Below are positions 6,168-14,196 of a DNA stretch of 14,293 nt, piece by piece. The DNA comes from Candidatus Symbiothrix sp. GTDB taxonomy: Bacteria; Bacteroidota; Bacteroidia; Bacteroidales; Azobacteroidaceae. Under the pieces are notes generated by a model. That model did not search any database and was not told the DNA's origin. It worked only from the letters and a program-made list of their open reading frames with translations. The stretch covers positions 1 to 14,293 of the forward strand of contig JAISWY010000243.1 in assembly GCA_031270925.1 (NCBI GenBank), given 5' to 3'. Each line of letters starts with the position of its first letter. Position 1 is the stretch's first letter. A program made the translations under genes and the position numbers.

Positions 6168-7400
6168 CTAAACCTCAACAGGAATAGAACTCAAAAACGA
6201 AACTTTGTTGTCAGAATAATTATACTGATATAAGCCTTTATCCGAAATCATCATCAAAGTGGAATTAAACGGGATAACATCGTATCCATCTATGCCGGAG
6301 AAATGGGCGATTTTATTAGACATCAAAGTCTGCGGCGCACTCAACTTAAAAACTTTCAAGCCATCATCGCAAAGGAAGAGCAAGTCGTTAGCAATTCCAA
6401 GTCCTTTGGGATTGGTCATCGAATAAGAAACCAATTCTTGTGGATTTTGAATATCACTTACGTCGATCACAATCAATTTATCGTCTGTTTGTCCGCAAAA
6501 ATTCCCCGAACGAACAGTTACATACGCCAAATCGTCCGAAACAACTACCGGATCACAACCATATAAATGCGAAATTTGCGAGGCAAATTGAGGTTTCAAC
6601 GGATCTTCTAAGGAATAAATCAACATTCCATAAGGTGTCCCCAAAAACAAATTGTTTTTATAGGGAAAAATTGTTTCCACATCGAAAATATAGATCTTAT
6701 CACTTTGTCTCATCGGCGTTTGCCCCGATAAATTAAAGATGTGCATTCCGGAATTAATTACCGCATAAAGATAATTATCAACCAAGCCGAAACGCGACAT
6801 CGAGCCATTAATCCCGCTTCCAGTTGAAAAAGTAGGCGACATAATACCAACGTCATCTGTTACGAAATAAGATTCTTGTCGTTCGCGTGTTTTCAATTCC
6901 CAGCCAACAACAATGCTGCCTTTTTGCTGTGCAATCGAAACCAACTCGTAATCGTATGGAAATAGATTCTGTATATCAGGCAAAACTTCCGGAAAAGCAT
7001 TCGACAAGCGACCTTCCAAATTTGGATTCGCCGGATTCGACAAATCAAACCAAACCACATCAACCCAAGCATCGGCATACAAGCGATTATTGTAAATGCA
7101 TAAATCGGCATTGCCTTGCAATTCGATATAGGATTTAATTTCCGGTCGCGCAGGATTGGTGTTGTTAATCACATGAATTCCTTTTCCCGGATCGGATAGA
7201 TAGAGATAACCATTGTAAAAACACATTTTCCCGAAAGTAGTAATTTTTTTCGCGCCGGTCGTTTGCACCGAATTACGAAACTCGCTTGCCGACATCACAA
7301 CCGGTTCATTAATTTGATAAAACACCGCCCGCGAAGCATCAAAATCGCAAGATGAAAAGAAAAACACGGAAAAGGACGTAATAAAAAATATTTTCTTCAT
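6168..7400 (-). CDS. LVIVD-repeat beta-propeller lipoprotein
   Basis: This is a predicted lipoprotein of 410 residues. The hydrophobic N terminus ends in FFFSSC with the lipidated cysteine at about residue 18, followed by D-F-D. The rest reads as a beta-propeller built of LVIVD-type units, each pairing a short strand with the pattern (I/V)xxx(D/N)xxxPxxP. Clear examples are GIHVINNTNPARPEI, VVWFDLSNPANPNLEG, GMLIYSLEDPLKPQFA and KLIVIDVSDIQNPQEL. The family is common on Bacteroidetes cell surfaces but its ligands are unknown. The start ATG lies 11 bases after the stop of the anti-sigma/beta-barrel gene, so it is the third gene of an ECF sigma operon. I infer that it is an envelope partner or output of that system. 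A hairpin repeat lies about 75 bases beyond its stop. Confidence 0.85.
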   Translation of the reverse strand: MKKIFFITSFSVFFFSSCDFDASRAVFYQINEPVVMSASEFRNSVQTTGAKKITTFGKMCFYNGYLYLSDPGKGIHVINNTNPARPEIKSYIELQGNADLCIYNNRLYADAWVDVVWFDLSNPANPNLEGRLSNAFPEVLPDIQNLFPYDYELVSIAQQKGSIVVGWELKTRERQESYFVTDDVGIMSPTFSTGSGINGSMSRFGLVDNYLYAVINSGMHIFNLSGQTPMRQSDKIYIFDVETIFPYKNNLFLGTPYGMLIYSLEDPLKPQFASQISHLYGCDPVVVSDDLAYVTVRSGNFCGQTDDKLIVIDVSDIQNPQELVSYSMTNPKGLGIANDLLFLCDDGLKVFKLSAPQTLMSNKIAHFSGIDGYDVIPFNSTLMMISDKGLYQYNYSDNKVSFLSSIPVEV

Positions 7401-7411
7401 GATTCAAAAAT

Positions 7412-8608
7412 TTACCAATTGTACCGTAAGCCTACATTCAAACCAAAAGTCAAAGGATGTTCGGTGCGAATATTAAACGGCTGATTATTAGCAATATAAT
7501 ATTTTATTTCAGGCTCCAAAAAAACGCTGTAATTTTTCATAAACTTAAAGTCCAAACCCAAAGCCGATTGTAAAGATGTTTGAAAACCTTTAATTTTCTC
7601 GTTTGAATGAGCATTAGTAACATTAAATTCACTGTAGGTACGCTGAGCATATTGCGAAAACAATCCTTTTTCAATCGTTCCGCCCAGTGAAAAATAAATA
7701 TTCCATCGCGAATAACGATTTCCATAGAGATTGACAATCAAATTGAGCGGAACACCTAAATAATGCAAATCCAAAGAAGCCTCTTGCCTCGGATAAGAAT
7801 TTTCAAAAACCGACGATAAATAGGTGTAAACCAAACCGCTCTCTAAAGAAAAAACAGAATTAAAATTTTTACGAAAACTCAAACCGAGCGAAAAGGGTGG
7901 TCGATGAATTTTTCGATTAAAATCGTTGGGAGTAAGCAGCTCGCCTTTCAAAAAAGAAGGCGCATTTTGTGAAATCAAGGTCGAACGAAGATAAGAAGTT
8001 GAAGAAGCGGAATTGGGATTTTGAGCCAAAAGACGACCGGAACTGAAATGTAAACCCAGGCTCGAATTTTTTGCTCGAATTGTTTCTTCACGTAAAGGAA
8101 AATCTACCGCCGAAGCAATCAACGAACGCTTTCGTCGCGGATGGATAACTTTAACAGGCTCTACATAAATAGACTTAACACAAGTCGGAATTAAATCAAA
8201 CCGACCAGCAAGCGCACATCCGGCATCATTCTCATCTTCAAATTGTTGATGGGTGCGAACCGACGAATGCGTTTTACTTGGAATACAATCAAATTGTAAA
8301 CCCAATTCCGGAGATACATTCTCCGGAAGTTTTTCTTCATTACGGGATAATTGTTTGTGTGATTCATTGTATATATTATTTTCGTTTTCCAAGAGCGGGT
8401 ACAAAAACCATACCAAAGCGACGGACGCGGCTATCGAAATTCCTGCAATCCATAATCGCGAAGCACGTTTTTTACGAAACTCTTCGGTTAGCAAACGGTT
8501 ATTCAATTCGTTCCAAGAGCCTTCCTCTACGGGAAACGAATAATCAGCCAATTTGTTCCGAATAATCTCGTCAAACCTGTTTTTTTCTATATTATTAATA
8601 TTTTTCAT
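7412..8608 (-). CDS. Anti-sigma-like N terminus fused to an outer-membrane beta-barrel (PorT-like)
   Basis: The protein has 398 residues in three parts. Residues 1-50 are charged and helical with the pattern FDEIIRNKL...P...W..L, seen in Bacteroidetes proteins encoded next to ECF sigma factors and probably the sigma-binding part. Residues 51-73 (RLWIAGISIAASVALVWFLY) form one membrane helix. Residues of about 74-215 are a low-complexity periplasmic linker. Residues from about 218 alternate aromatic and polar positions in strands (FSLGLSFRKN, SLESGLVYTYL, LHYLGVPLNL, WNIYFSLGG) and end in GLRYNW with a terminal aromatic residue, as in outer-membrane barrels. The ATG overlaps the sigma gene stop as ATGA, and the lipoprotein follows 11 bases downstream. 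One chain would thus join cytoplasm, inner membrane and outer membrane. The ligand and cleavage mechanism are unknown. Confidence 0.8.
   Translation of the reverse strand: MKNINNIEKNRFDEIIRNKLADYSFPVEEGSWNELNNRLLTEEFRKKRASRLWIAGISIAASVALVWFLYPLLENENNIYNESHKQLSRNEEKLPENVSPELGLQFDCIPSKTHSSVRTHQQFEDENDAGCALAGRFDLIPTCVKSIYVEPVKVIHPRRKRSLIASAVDFPLREETIRAKNSSLGLHFSSGRLLAQNPNSASSTSYLRSTLISQNAPSFLKGELLTPNDFNRKIHRPPFSLGLSFRKNFNSVFSLESGLVYTYLSSVFENSYPRQEASLDLHYLGVPLNLIVNLYGNRYSRWNIYFSLGGTIEKGLFSQYAQRTYSEFNVTNAHSNEKIKGFQTSLQSALGLDFKFMKNYSVFLEPEIKYYIANNQPFNIRTEHPLTFGLNVGLRYNW
8306..8333 (+). terminator. Terminator-like hairpin on the strand antisense to the anti-sigma/beta-barrel gene
   Basis: TTCCGGAGA (8306-8314), loop TACAT, TCTCCGGAA (8320-8328) is a perfect 9-bp stem, followed by G and five T. 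On the plus strand this has the form of an intrinsic terminator; the coding minus strand lacks the T-run. It lies within the linker-coding part of the gene. It may be chance. Confidence 0.35.
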
Positions 8609-9159
8609 AAAAATTTAACATCTTTTTGCCGAATCTTCAATTGCAATAATTGCCTTGCACGTGCAAACTGCGAACGGGACGACGCTTCTTGGATGTGCAG
8701 CATCTGCGCGATTTCGGCATGTGAATAACCTTCTATAGCATATAAGTTGAAAACGGTTTTAAACCCGACCGGCAATTCATCGATACACTTTAAAATCTCT
8801 TCGGCCGAAAGCTGCTCTACAATCGAAAAATTATCACAAACATCGTTTAGCATCGATAAATCGACCGAATTAATTCGCCAATTTTTAACAGAACGCAAAT
8901 ATTCGAGCGCCGTAGTAACAAAAATTTTCCGCATCCAACCTTCAAAAGACCCCGCCCCGGAATAACTATCTATCTTAGTAAAAACCTTGATAAATCCCTC
9001 ATGCAGTATATCCCGGGCGGTTTCTTTATCTCCCAAGTAACGGACACAAATACCCAACATCGCAGGAGCAAATCGCTCATACAAAAGCTTTCGAGCGATG
9101 GAATTTCGAGATTTGCAGCCCGAAATCAACTCCTGCAGATCGGATATTTTCGAATCCAT
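8605..9159 (-). CDS. ECF-family RNA polymerase sigma-70 factor
   Basis: This is a 184-residue sigma factor with only regions 2 and 4. Region 2 (about 20-90) carries RYLGDKETARDILHEGFIKVF, with the polymerase-binding pattern, then GSFEGWMRKIFVTTALEYLR of region 2.4. Region 4 (about 125-175) contains ELPVGFKTVFNLYAIEGYSHAEIAQMLHIQEASSRSQFARAR, a helix-turn-helix for the -35 element. The family directs RNA polymerase to stress- or envelope-linked genes and is held by an anti-sigma partner. Here the partner is almost certainly the next gene, which overlaps as ATGA and starts with an anti-sigma-like domain. The start ATG at 9159 gives a normal length, with a possible -7 box about 40 bases upstream. 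ECF factors often activate their own operon. Target genes cannot be told from this window. Confidence 0.93.
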   Translation of the reverse strand: MDSKISDLQELISGCKSRNSIARKLLYERFAPAMLGICVRYLGDKETARDILHEGFIKVFTKIDSYSGAGSFEGWMRKIFVTTALEYLRSVKNWRINSVDLSMLNDVCDNFSIVEQLSAEEILKCIDELPVGFKTVFNLYAIEGYSHAEIAQMLHIQEASSRSQFARARQLLQLKIRQKDVKFL

Positions 9160-9196
9160 TTTTAAATAAGATGAAAAGAAAGATAAAAACGTTGCA

Positions 9197-9204
9197 CAAA
9201 AATA
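9197..9204 (-). promoter_or_regulatory. Possible -7 box of the ECF sigma operon
   Basis: The minus strand reads TATTTTTG, fitting TAnnTTTG, 38 bases before the ATG at 9159. No TTTG -33 element lies at the expected distance, and the region is A/T-rich, so a chance match is quite possible. An ECF-type self-activated promoter could equally be used. Confidence 0.3.
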
Positions 9205-9538
9205 AAAAATTTTACGCAGTAAACATCAGCTTGTTAAAATTAATTTCTTAAAATACTCTATATCAAGAACTTATATTTTCTCGGAAAATCTATTGATTTC
9301 AATATATTAAAGAGTTTGTCATTCAAGTCTGCTTCTCACTTTATAAACGAAAACATTTTCAACAAATGCAGCTAACCGGATTGAATGGCAAATGAGCAAC
9401 AGTTGCTTCCATATTCTTTTCTTTTTAATGATTGTTATGCAGCAAAACAGAACGTTGCCCTGTGCTATTAATCAGCAAGATCTTCATCAATAAAATAATC
9501 AATAATTATTCAACGGTAGAATAATATCCAAAATATCG

Positions 9539-9547
9539 TACCTTTGC
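9539..9547 (+). promoter_or_regulatory. Promoter -7 box for nadB
   Basis: TACCTTTGC matches TAnnTTTGC and ends 22 bases before the nadB ATG, giving a short leader. No clear TTTG is seen 19-21 bases upstream. Confidence 0.55.
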
Positions 9548-9569
9548 ACCCGCATACATCACAACTGAT

Positions 9570-11147
9570 ATGGTATATAAATTCGATTTTTTAGTTATCG
9601 GTTCCGGAATCGCCGGAATGAGTTACGCACTGAAAGTAGCCGACAAGGGTAGGGTAGCGCTACTTGCCAAAACAAGTCCCGAAGAAGCCAACACGTTTTA
9701 CGCGCAAGGTGGAATAGCTTCCGTAACTTTACCGTGGGACGATTTCGAGAAACATGTACAAGATACACTGGTTGCCGGCGACGGAATCTGCGACAAAACG
9801 GTAGTAGAAAAAGTAGTCCGTGAAGCCCCGCAACAAATCGAAGAACTGATTCGCTGGGGCGTCGATTTCGACAAAAACCAAAAAGGCGATTTCGACCTTC
9901 ATAAGGAAGGCGGCCACTCCGAATTTCGCATTTTACATCACAAAGACAACACCGGACAGGAAATTCAAGAGAGTTTAATCAATGCCATAAAAAGGCATAA
10001 AAATATTAATGTATTCGATTATCACTTTGCAATAGAGATACTTACACAACACCACTTGGGAGAAAAAATAAGCAAAGATACGCCCAATATCGAATGTTAC
10101 GGTGCATACGCCTTGAACGAACGAACAAACGAAATTCACACCTTTCTTTCGAAAGTTACCATGATTTGCACTGGTGGAATCGGCAATATCTACCAAACAA
10201 CAACCAATCCGATTGTAGCGACCGGCGATGGAATCGCAATGGTTTACCGCGCCAAAGGTTTGGTCAAAGACATGGAATTTGTACAGTTTCATCCCACTGC
10301 ATTATACAACCCGATGGAACGGCCATCGTTTCTCATTACTGAGGCCATGCGCGGCTACGGCGGTGTTTTGCGCACACGCGAAGGAAAAGAATTTATGCAA
10401 AAATACGATGAACGCGGTTCGCTGGCGCCGCGCGATATTGTAGCCCGCGCCATCGACAACGAAATGAAAATCGGCGGAAGCGATTTTGTCTATCTCGATA
10501 TAACACACAAAGATGCAAAAGAAACAGAGCGGGAATATCCCACTATTTACGAAAAATGTTTGAGCGAAGGAATCAACATCACGAAAGAGTATATTCCGGT
10601 AGCGCCCGCAGCACATTATCTCTGCGGCGGGATTGTAGTCGATTTGGATTCCCGTACAACGATTAACCGCTTGTATGCCGCCGGCGAATGTTCGCGTACC
10701 GGATTGCACGGAGCTAACCGATTGGCTTCTAATTCATTAATCGAAGCAATTATATATGCAGACGCCGCAGCCAAACATTCGATTTCGCATATAAAAGAAT
10801 ACAATTTCCAAGAAAATATTCCCGAATGGAATGACAAAGGCACTTCACTAACTGAAGAAATGATCTTAATTACACAAAGTGCGAAGGAAGTCGGCGCAAT
10901 TATGAGCAATTATGTAGGTATTGTCCGCTCTAATCTCCGTTTGGAACGTGCAATGGAACGCTTGGAAATCATTTACAAAGAAACCGAAAATCTATTTATC
11001 CGATCTACTGTATCGAAAGATATTTGTGAATTACGCAATATTATCAATGTCGGCTATTTGGTAATCAAACAGGCGATGGAACGGAAAGAGAGCCGCGGAT
11101 TGCATTACACGATCGATTATCCGCGTAAAAACACGATAGGAAATTAA
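9570..11147 (+). CDS. nadB: L-aspartate oxidase
   Basis: NadB oxidises L-aspartate to iminoaspartate, the first step of de novo NAD synthesis, using FAD in the cytoplasm. At 525 residues it has the family length. The FAD-binding motif GSGIAG (11-16) is followed by the EEANTFYAQGGIAS segment that separates NadB and fumarate reductase flavoproteins from other oxidases. Further on are GGHSEFRILHHKDNTG, the VQFHPTALY block, the substrate-binding EAMRGYGGVLR, PRDIVARAID, the APAAHYLCGG segment and the GLHGANRLASNSL FAD-contact motif. The C-terminal helical domain is complete. nadA and nadC, often adjacent, are not in the window. It converges with the SulP gene, the stops being 40 bases apart. A weak ATTCAA/TTGAAT inverted repeat lies in that gap. 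Confidence 0.97.
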   Translation: MVYKFDFLVIGSGIAGMSYALKVADKGRVALLAKTSPEEANTFYAQGGIASVTLPWDDFEKHVQDTLVAGDGICDKTVVEKVVREAPQQIEELIRWGVDFDKNQKGDFDLHKEGGHSEFRILHHKDNTGQEIQESLINAIKRHKNINVFDYHFAIEILTQHHLGEKISKDTPNIECYGAYALNERTNEIHTFLSKVTMICTGGIGNIYQTTTNPIVATGDGIAMVYRAKGLVKDMEFVQFHPTALYNPMERPSFLITEAMRGYGGVLRTREGKEFMQKYDERGSLAPRDIVARAIDNEMKIGGSDFVYLDITHKDAKETEREYPTIYEKCLSEGINITKEYIPVAPAAHYLCGGIVVDLDSRTTINRLYAAGECSRTGLHGANRLASNSLIEAIIYADAAAKHSISHIKEYNFQENIPEWNDKGTSLTEEMILITQSAKEVGAIMSNYVGIVRSNLRLERAMERLEIIYKETENLFIRSTVSKDICELRNIINVGYLVIKQAMERKESRGLHYTIDYPRKNTIGN

Positions 11148-11187
11148 AGATTCAACCGGCAATCCATAAGGCTTTTGAATGAACAAA

Positions 11188-12879
11188 TTATGCGATTTGT
11201 TTTACCCGTTCCAATGCTAAATTAATATCATTACAGATATTTTCACGACCGATTTTATCTGCAAAACCCGACTTTTCAAGTACACCACGCACTTTTTCGG
11301 TTACGCCGGACAAGACCAATTGTACATTTTCTTTTCTCGAAATCCGGTACATAGTTTCCAAATTGTGCAATCCGGTCGAATCCATAAACGGGACTTTCCG
11401 CATTCGTATAATCCTGATTTTAGGCTTTTTAATGTTGGCTTGCCTCATACTTTCCTCGAATTTATTGGCGATTCCGAAGAAGAACGGCCCGTCGATTTCA
11501 TATACTTCCACGTTTTTCGGAAGAATTAATTTATCGTTATCAGCCGTTTTTTCCGCATCGGTTTGCATATCCAATTCATCTTTGATGACCGAAATATGCG
11601 AAGTTTCCGAAATTCGTTTAACCAACAAAACCATAGCCAATAAAATACCAATTTCGATAGCGATAGTCAAATCGAAAATCACTGTAAGAAAGAAAGTTAC
11701 TAATAAAACAATCACATCCGATTTTGGGTTTTTCAATAAGGATTTGAAGGTTCGCCATTCGCTCATATTATACGAAACGATAACCAAAACGCCGGCCAGA
11801 CAAGCCATCGGAATATGCTTAGTCAAAGGACCTAAAAACAACAATATCAGCAATAAAACCACAGCGTGAACAATTCCTGCAATCGGCGTTCGGCCGCCGT
11901 TATTAATATTGGTCATCGTTCGCGCAATCGCCCCCGTTACCGGAATACCGCCAAAAATGGGAGTAACCAAGTTCGCGGCACCCTGCGCAATCAATTCGGT
12001 ATTGGAATTGTGTCGATCGTTGGTAACACCATCGGCAACAGTGGCCGAAAGTAAGGATTCGATGGCGCCCAGCATCGCAATTGTAAACGCAGCGGGTAAC
12101 AATAAATTGATACTTTCCAAAGCGATGGGAATTGTAGTCGGTTTCGGCAACGAAGGATTGATTTGGAAACGATCGCCAATGGTTTCGATGCCCGTTAATC
12201 CGGCAAATTCCTTTAATAAATAGACAGCGACGGTCATCACAACAATAGCAACAAGCGAACCGGGAATTTTTTTGATGAAACGCGGCGAATAAACAATAAT
12301 CAAAATACTTAAAATGCTAACAATCAGCGAACTGTAATGGATGGTTCCGATGGCTTTTCCATATTCAATCCATTTGGAAATAAAATCGGCCGGAACATTG
12401 CCCATCGTTAAGCCGAATAAATCTTTGATTTGCGTGGTAAAAATAGTCAAAGCGATACCGCTTGTAAAGCCGACAACAATCGGATAGGGAATAAATTTGA
12501 TAACCGTCCCCAAACGCATCAAACCCATTCCAATCAGCATAATTCCGGCTAAAACGGTGGCAATGGCCAAACCTTCCAACCCGAATTGTTGGATAATTCC
12601 ATAAACAATGACGATAAAAGCGCCTGTCGGCCCACCAATCTGCACCGAACTTCCACCCAAAAACGACACGATAAAACCGCCAATAATAGCAGTAATCAAT
12701 CCTTTTTCAGGACTTACACCCGATGCGATACCAAAAGCAATGGCCAAGGGTAAAGCGACAATTCCCACGATGACGCCAGCCATCAAATCGGTCATGAATT
12801 TTTCTTTGGAATAATTCTTAATTGAAGCGAATAATTTCGGTTTAAAATCCGGATTCACTTTGGAACTCAACAAACTCAT
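11188..12879 (-). CDS. SulP-family anion transporter with C-terminal STAS domain
   Basis: This is an inner-membrane transporter of 563 residues. Residues of about 25-430 hold the SulP core: the first segment LMAGVIVGIVALPLAIAFGIASG, then GGSSVQIGGPTGAFIVIV (75-92), the family signature, and further helices up to a hydrophobic pair near 395-430. After a charged linker (about 430-454) comes a STAS domain (about 455-563), with VEVYEIDGPFFFGIANKF and the phosphorylation-type MDSTGLH motif. SulP proteins carry sulfate, bicarbonate or dicarboxylates, and the substrate cannot be assigned from sequence by eye. No carbonic anhydrase or sulfate-assimilation gene is adjacent. The gene is divergent from rubrerythrin, sharing a short region with two mirrored -7 boxes; its ATG lies about 25 bases after its -7 box. 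Confidence 0.94.
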   Translation of the reverse strand: MSLLSSKVNPDFKPKLFASIKNYSKEKFMTDLMAGVIVGIVALPLAIAFGIASGVSPEKGLITAIIGGFIVSFLGGSSVQIGGPTGAFIVIVYGIIQQFGLEGLAIATVLAGIMLIGMGLMRLGTVIKFIPYPIVVGFTSGIALTIFTTQIKDLFGLTMGNVPADFISKWIEYGKAIGTIHYSSLIVSILSILIIVYSPRFIKKIPGSLVAIVVMTVAVYLLKEFAGLTGIETIGDRFQINPSLPKPTTIPIALESINLLLPAAFTIAMLGAIESLLSATVADGVTNDRHNSNTELIAQGAANLVTPIFGGIPVTGAIARTMTNINNGGRTPIAGIVHAVVLLLILLFLGPLTKHIPMACLAGVLVIVSYNMSEWRTFKSLLKNPKSDVIVLLVTFFLTVIFDLTIAIEIGILLAMVLLVKRISETSHISVIKDELDMQTDAEKTADNDKLILPKNVEVYEIDGPFFFGIANKFEESMRQANIKKPKIRIIRMRKVPFMDSTGLHNLETMYRISRKENVQLVLSGVTEKVRGVLEKSGFADKIGRENICNDINLALERVKQIA

Positions 12880-12903
12880 TTTGCATTATCTAAAAAAAAC
12901 GGC

Positions 12904-12912
12904 GCAAAGGTA
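12904..12912 (-). promoter_or_regulatory. Promoter -7 box of the SulP gene
   Basis: The minus strand reads TACCTTTGC, a full match to TAnnTTTGC, 24 bases before the ATG at 12879. It forms the left arm of an inverted repeat whose right arm is the rubrerythrin -7 box. No matching -33 box is seen. Confidence 0.6.
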
Positions 12913-12935
12913 AACATTTTTTATTGCTTTTTGTT

Positions 12936-12944
12936 TACCTTTGC
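12936..12944 (+). promoter_or_regulatory. Promoter -7 box of the rubrerythrin gene
   Basis: TACCTTTGC matches TAnnTTTGC and lies 50 bases before the ATG at 12995. The -33 region is not recognisable. Confidence 0.6.
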
Positions 12945-12994
12945 AAACATCTTTCGTAAAAGATAGTAATATTTTCATTTTAAATAATTCAATT

Positions 12995-13576
12995 ATGTCC
13001 GAAAAAAGCATTAAAGGAACAAAAACCGAGCAAAATCTTTTGAAAGCGTTTGCCGGCGAAAGTCAAGCAAGAAGCCGTTACACTTATTTTGCAAGTGTCG
13101 CTAAAAAAGAAGGTTACGAACAAATTTCCGCAATTTTCCTCGAAACGGCCGAACAGGAAAAAGAACATGCCAAACGTTTTTTCAAGTTTTTGGAAGGCGG
13201 AATGGTAGAAATCACGGCAAGTTATCCGGCCGGAATTATCGGCACTACCGAACAAAATCTTTTGGCAGCTGCCGAAGGCGAAAACGAAGAATGGGAAATT
13301 CTCTACAAGGAATTTGAAGAAGTCGCTCGTGAGGAAGGTTTTCCGCAAGTCGCCACAGCTTTCAAAATGATTGCCCGCGTAGAAGTGCAGCACGAAATTC
13401 GTTACCGTAAATTATTGGCCAATTTGGTTGACGGCACAATTTTCAAGAAAGAAGAAGAAATCGAATGGCAATGTCGTAATTGCGGTTATGTTCATACGGG
13501 AACAAGTGCGCCGCAGACTTGTCCGGCTTGCTTGCATCCACAAGCATATTTTGAGCTGATGAAGCATAATTATTGA
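12995..13576 (+). CDS. rbr: Rubrerythrin
   Basis: This is a non-haem iron peroxidase of anaerobes that reduces hydrogen peroxide, acting in the cytoplasm. The protein has 193 residues, the usual size. Residues of about 8-145 form the ferritin-like four-helix domain. Diiron ligands expected by position are E22 (in AFAGESQARSRY), E55 and H58 (EKEH), E96 and E99, and E130 with H133 (EVQH). The C-terminal rubredoxin domain has C160xxC163 and C176xxC179 for one iron. A longer frame begins at 12941, but that start lies inside the promoter -7 box; MSEKSIKGTKTEQNLL from 12995 is the family-typical beginning. The gene is divergent from SulP and convergent with the Uma2-type gene, with a terminator hairpin between. 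It suggests an anaerobic or microaerophilic host. Confidence 0.97.
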   Translation: MSEKSIKGTKTEQNLLKAFAGESQARSRYTYFASVAKKEGYEQISAIFLETAEQEKEHAKRFFKFLEGGMVEITASYPAGIIGTTEQNLLAAAEGENEEWEILYKEFEEVAREEGFPQVATAFKMIARVEVQHEIRYRKLLANLVDGTIFKKEEEIEWQCRNCGYVHTGTSAPQTCPACLHPQAYFELMKHNY

Positions 13577-13582
13577 TTTTTG

Positions 13583-13607
13583 AAAGGCCTCTGAAAAGGG
13601 GCTTTTT
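13583..13607 (+). terminator. Intrinsic terminator after rubrerythrin
   Basis: AAAG and CCTCT (with one bulged G between them) pair with AGGGG and CTTT around a GAAA tetraloop (13593-13596). The stem is followed by a T-run (13603-13607). The hairpin starts 7 bases after the rubrerythrin stop and ends next to the convergent gene's stop at 13611. Confidence 0.65.
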
Positions 13608-13610
13608 AAT

Positions 13611-14192
13611 TTATTCAAAAACGTCATTCAAATCAATTTCCGCTCCATAGAAAATATGGACGGGAATTTTTTCTATGTCGTACTTTGCGCCTTGATCGTA
13701 TTTTCCATCATCTTGTAAAATAAATTGTAAAATGCCTTTTTCATAGGGGAAAACCACCCAATATTCGCGCACGCCGGCTTCTTCGTAGATTTTGAATTTA
13801 TCGTTTAAATCGTATTTTGCCGTTGAAACCGATTGTATTTCAATTATCATATCGGGCGCTCCAAGACAGCCTCGTTCATCTAATTTTGATAGATCGCAGA
13901 TTACGCAAATATCAGGTTGTACTACTGTATAAATCTGATCATCGGCCGTTTCGTTATTTTTTGGTAAACGCACATCAAAGGGTGCGCAAAAAACTTCGCA
14001 CTTGCCTTTATTTCGTTTAACGACCTTGAACAGGGCGTTACCCAAACGAATACTTGCGCGTTGATGAATAACCGCAGGTGCAGGCGACATCAACTTAACC
14101 AATCCGTTGAAAAGTTCACGCATTTTATCATCCGCCCAAGTGAGATAATCGGCGTAAGTGTATCGCTTCGTATAATCCAAAGTAAGTGCCAT
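13611..14192 (-). CDS. Uma2-family (DUF820) PD-(D/E)XK-type protein
   Basis: The protein has 193 residues and follows the Uma2 layout. An N-terminal YTYADYLTWADD and RELFNGLVKLMSPAP segment come first, then the SPAPAVIHQRASIRLGNAL helix region. The core strand VVQPDICVICD (about 91-101), GAPDMIIEIQSVSTAKYDLNDKFKIYEEAGVREYWVV (about 111-147) and a C-terminal tail follow. In this family the aspartate of QPD, the glutamate of IIEI and nearby polar residues form a restriction-endonuclease-like site. The function is unproven: such genes are abundant in cyanobacteria and scattered in Bacteroidetes, sometimes linked to mobile or defence DNA. Here it stands alone, with a -7 box and an inverted repeat upstream. 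No methylase or toxin-antitoxin partner is visible, though the right edge is close. Confidence 0.85.
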   Translation of the reverse strand: MALTLDYTKRYTYADYLTWADDKMRELFNGLVKLMSPAPAVIHQRASIRLGNALFKVVKRNKGKCEVFCAPFDVRLPKNNETADDQIYTVVQPDICVICDLSKLDERGCLGAPDMIIEIQSVSTAKYDLNDKFKIYEEAGVREYWVVFPYEKGILQFILQDDGKYDQGAKYDIEKIPVHIFYGAEIDLNDVFE

Positions 14193-14196
14193 AATA

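Larger units (their letters stand above)
9160..9569. other. 410-bp AT-rich intergenic region between the sigma operon and nadB
   Basis: This divergent region has no convincing gene. It holds a possible minus-strand -7 box (TATTTTTG, 9204-9197) for the sigma gene and a plus-strand -7 box (TACCTTTGC, 9539-9547) for nadB. A 28-codon frame from 9385 (MANEQQLLPY...) is too short and uncharacteristic to call. Nothing in the centre was recognised as an RNA gene or repeat. Confidence 0.5.
12904..12944. repeat. Inverted repeat of the divergent SulP/rubrerythrin promoters
   Basis: GCAAAGGTAAAC (12904-12915) and GTTTACCTTTGC (12933-12944) are perfect 12-bp inverted arms separated by 17 bases. Each arm contains the -7 element for its outward gene plus three extra matching bases (GTT/AAC). 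This symmetry goes beyond the promoter consensus and could serve a shared regulator or coordinate the two genes. Confidence 0.7.

Noticed and set aside
9385..9471. 28-codon plus-strand frame MANEQQLLPY... in the intergenic region
   Set aside because: It is short, with no recognisable motif or promoter, and is expected by chance in 400 bases.
11150..11180. Terminator between nadB and the SulP gene
   Set aside because: ATTCAA and TTGAAT form only a 6-bp A/T-rich stem with a long loop and no T-run, so I cannot support a terminator.
11363..11869. Long plus-strand open frame (168 codons) opposite the SulP gene
   Set aside because: It is fully antisense to a well-supported transporter gene and shows no recognisable domain; its openness follows from the codon pattern of the real gene.
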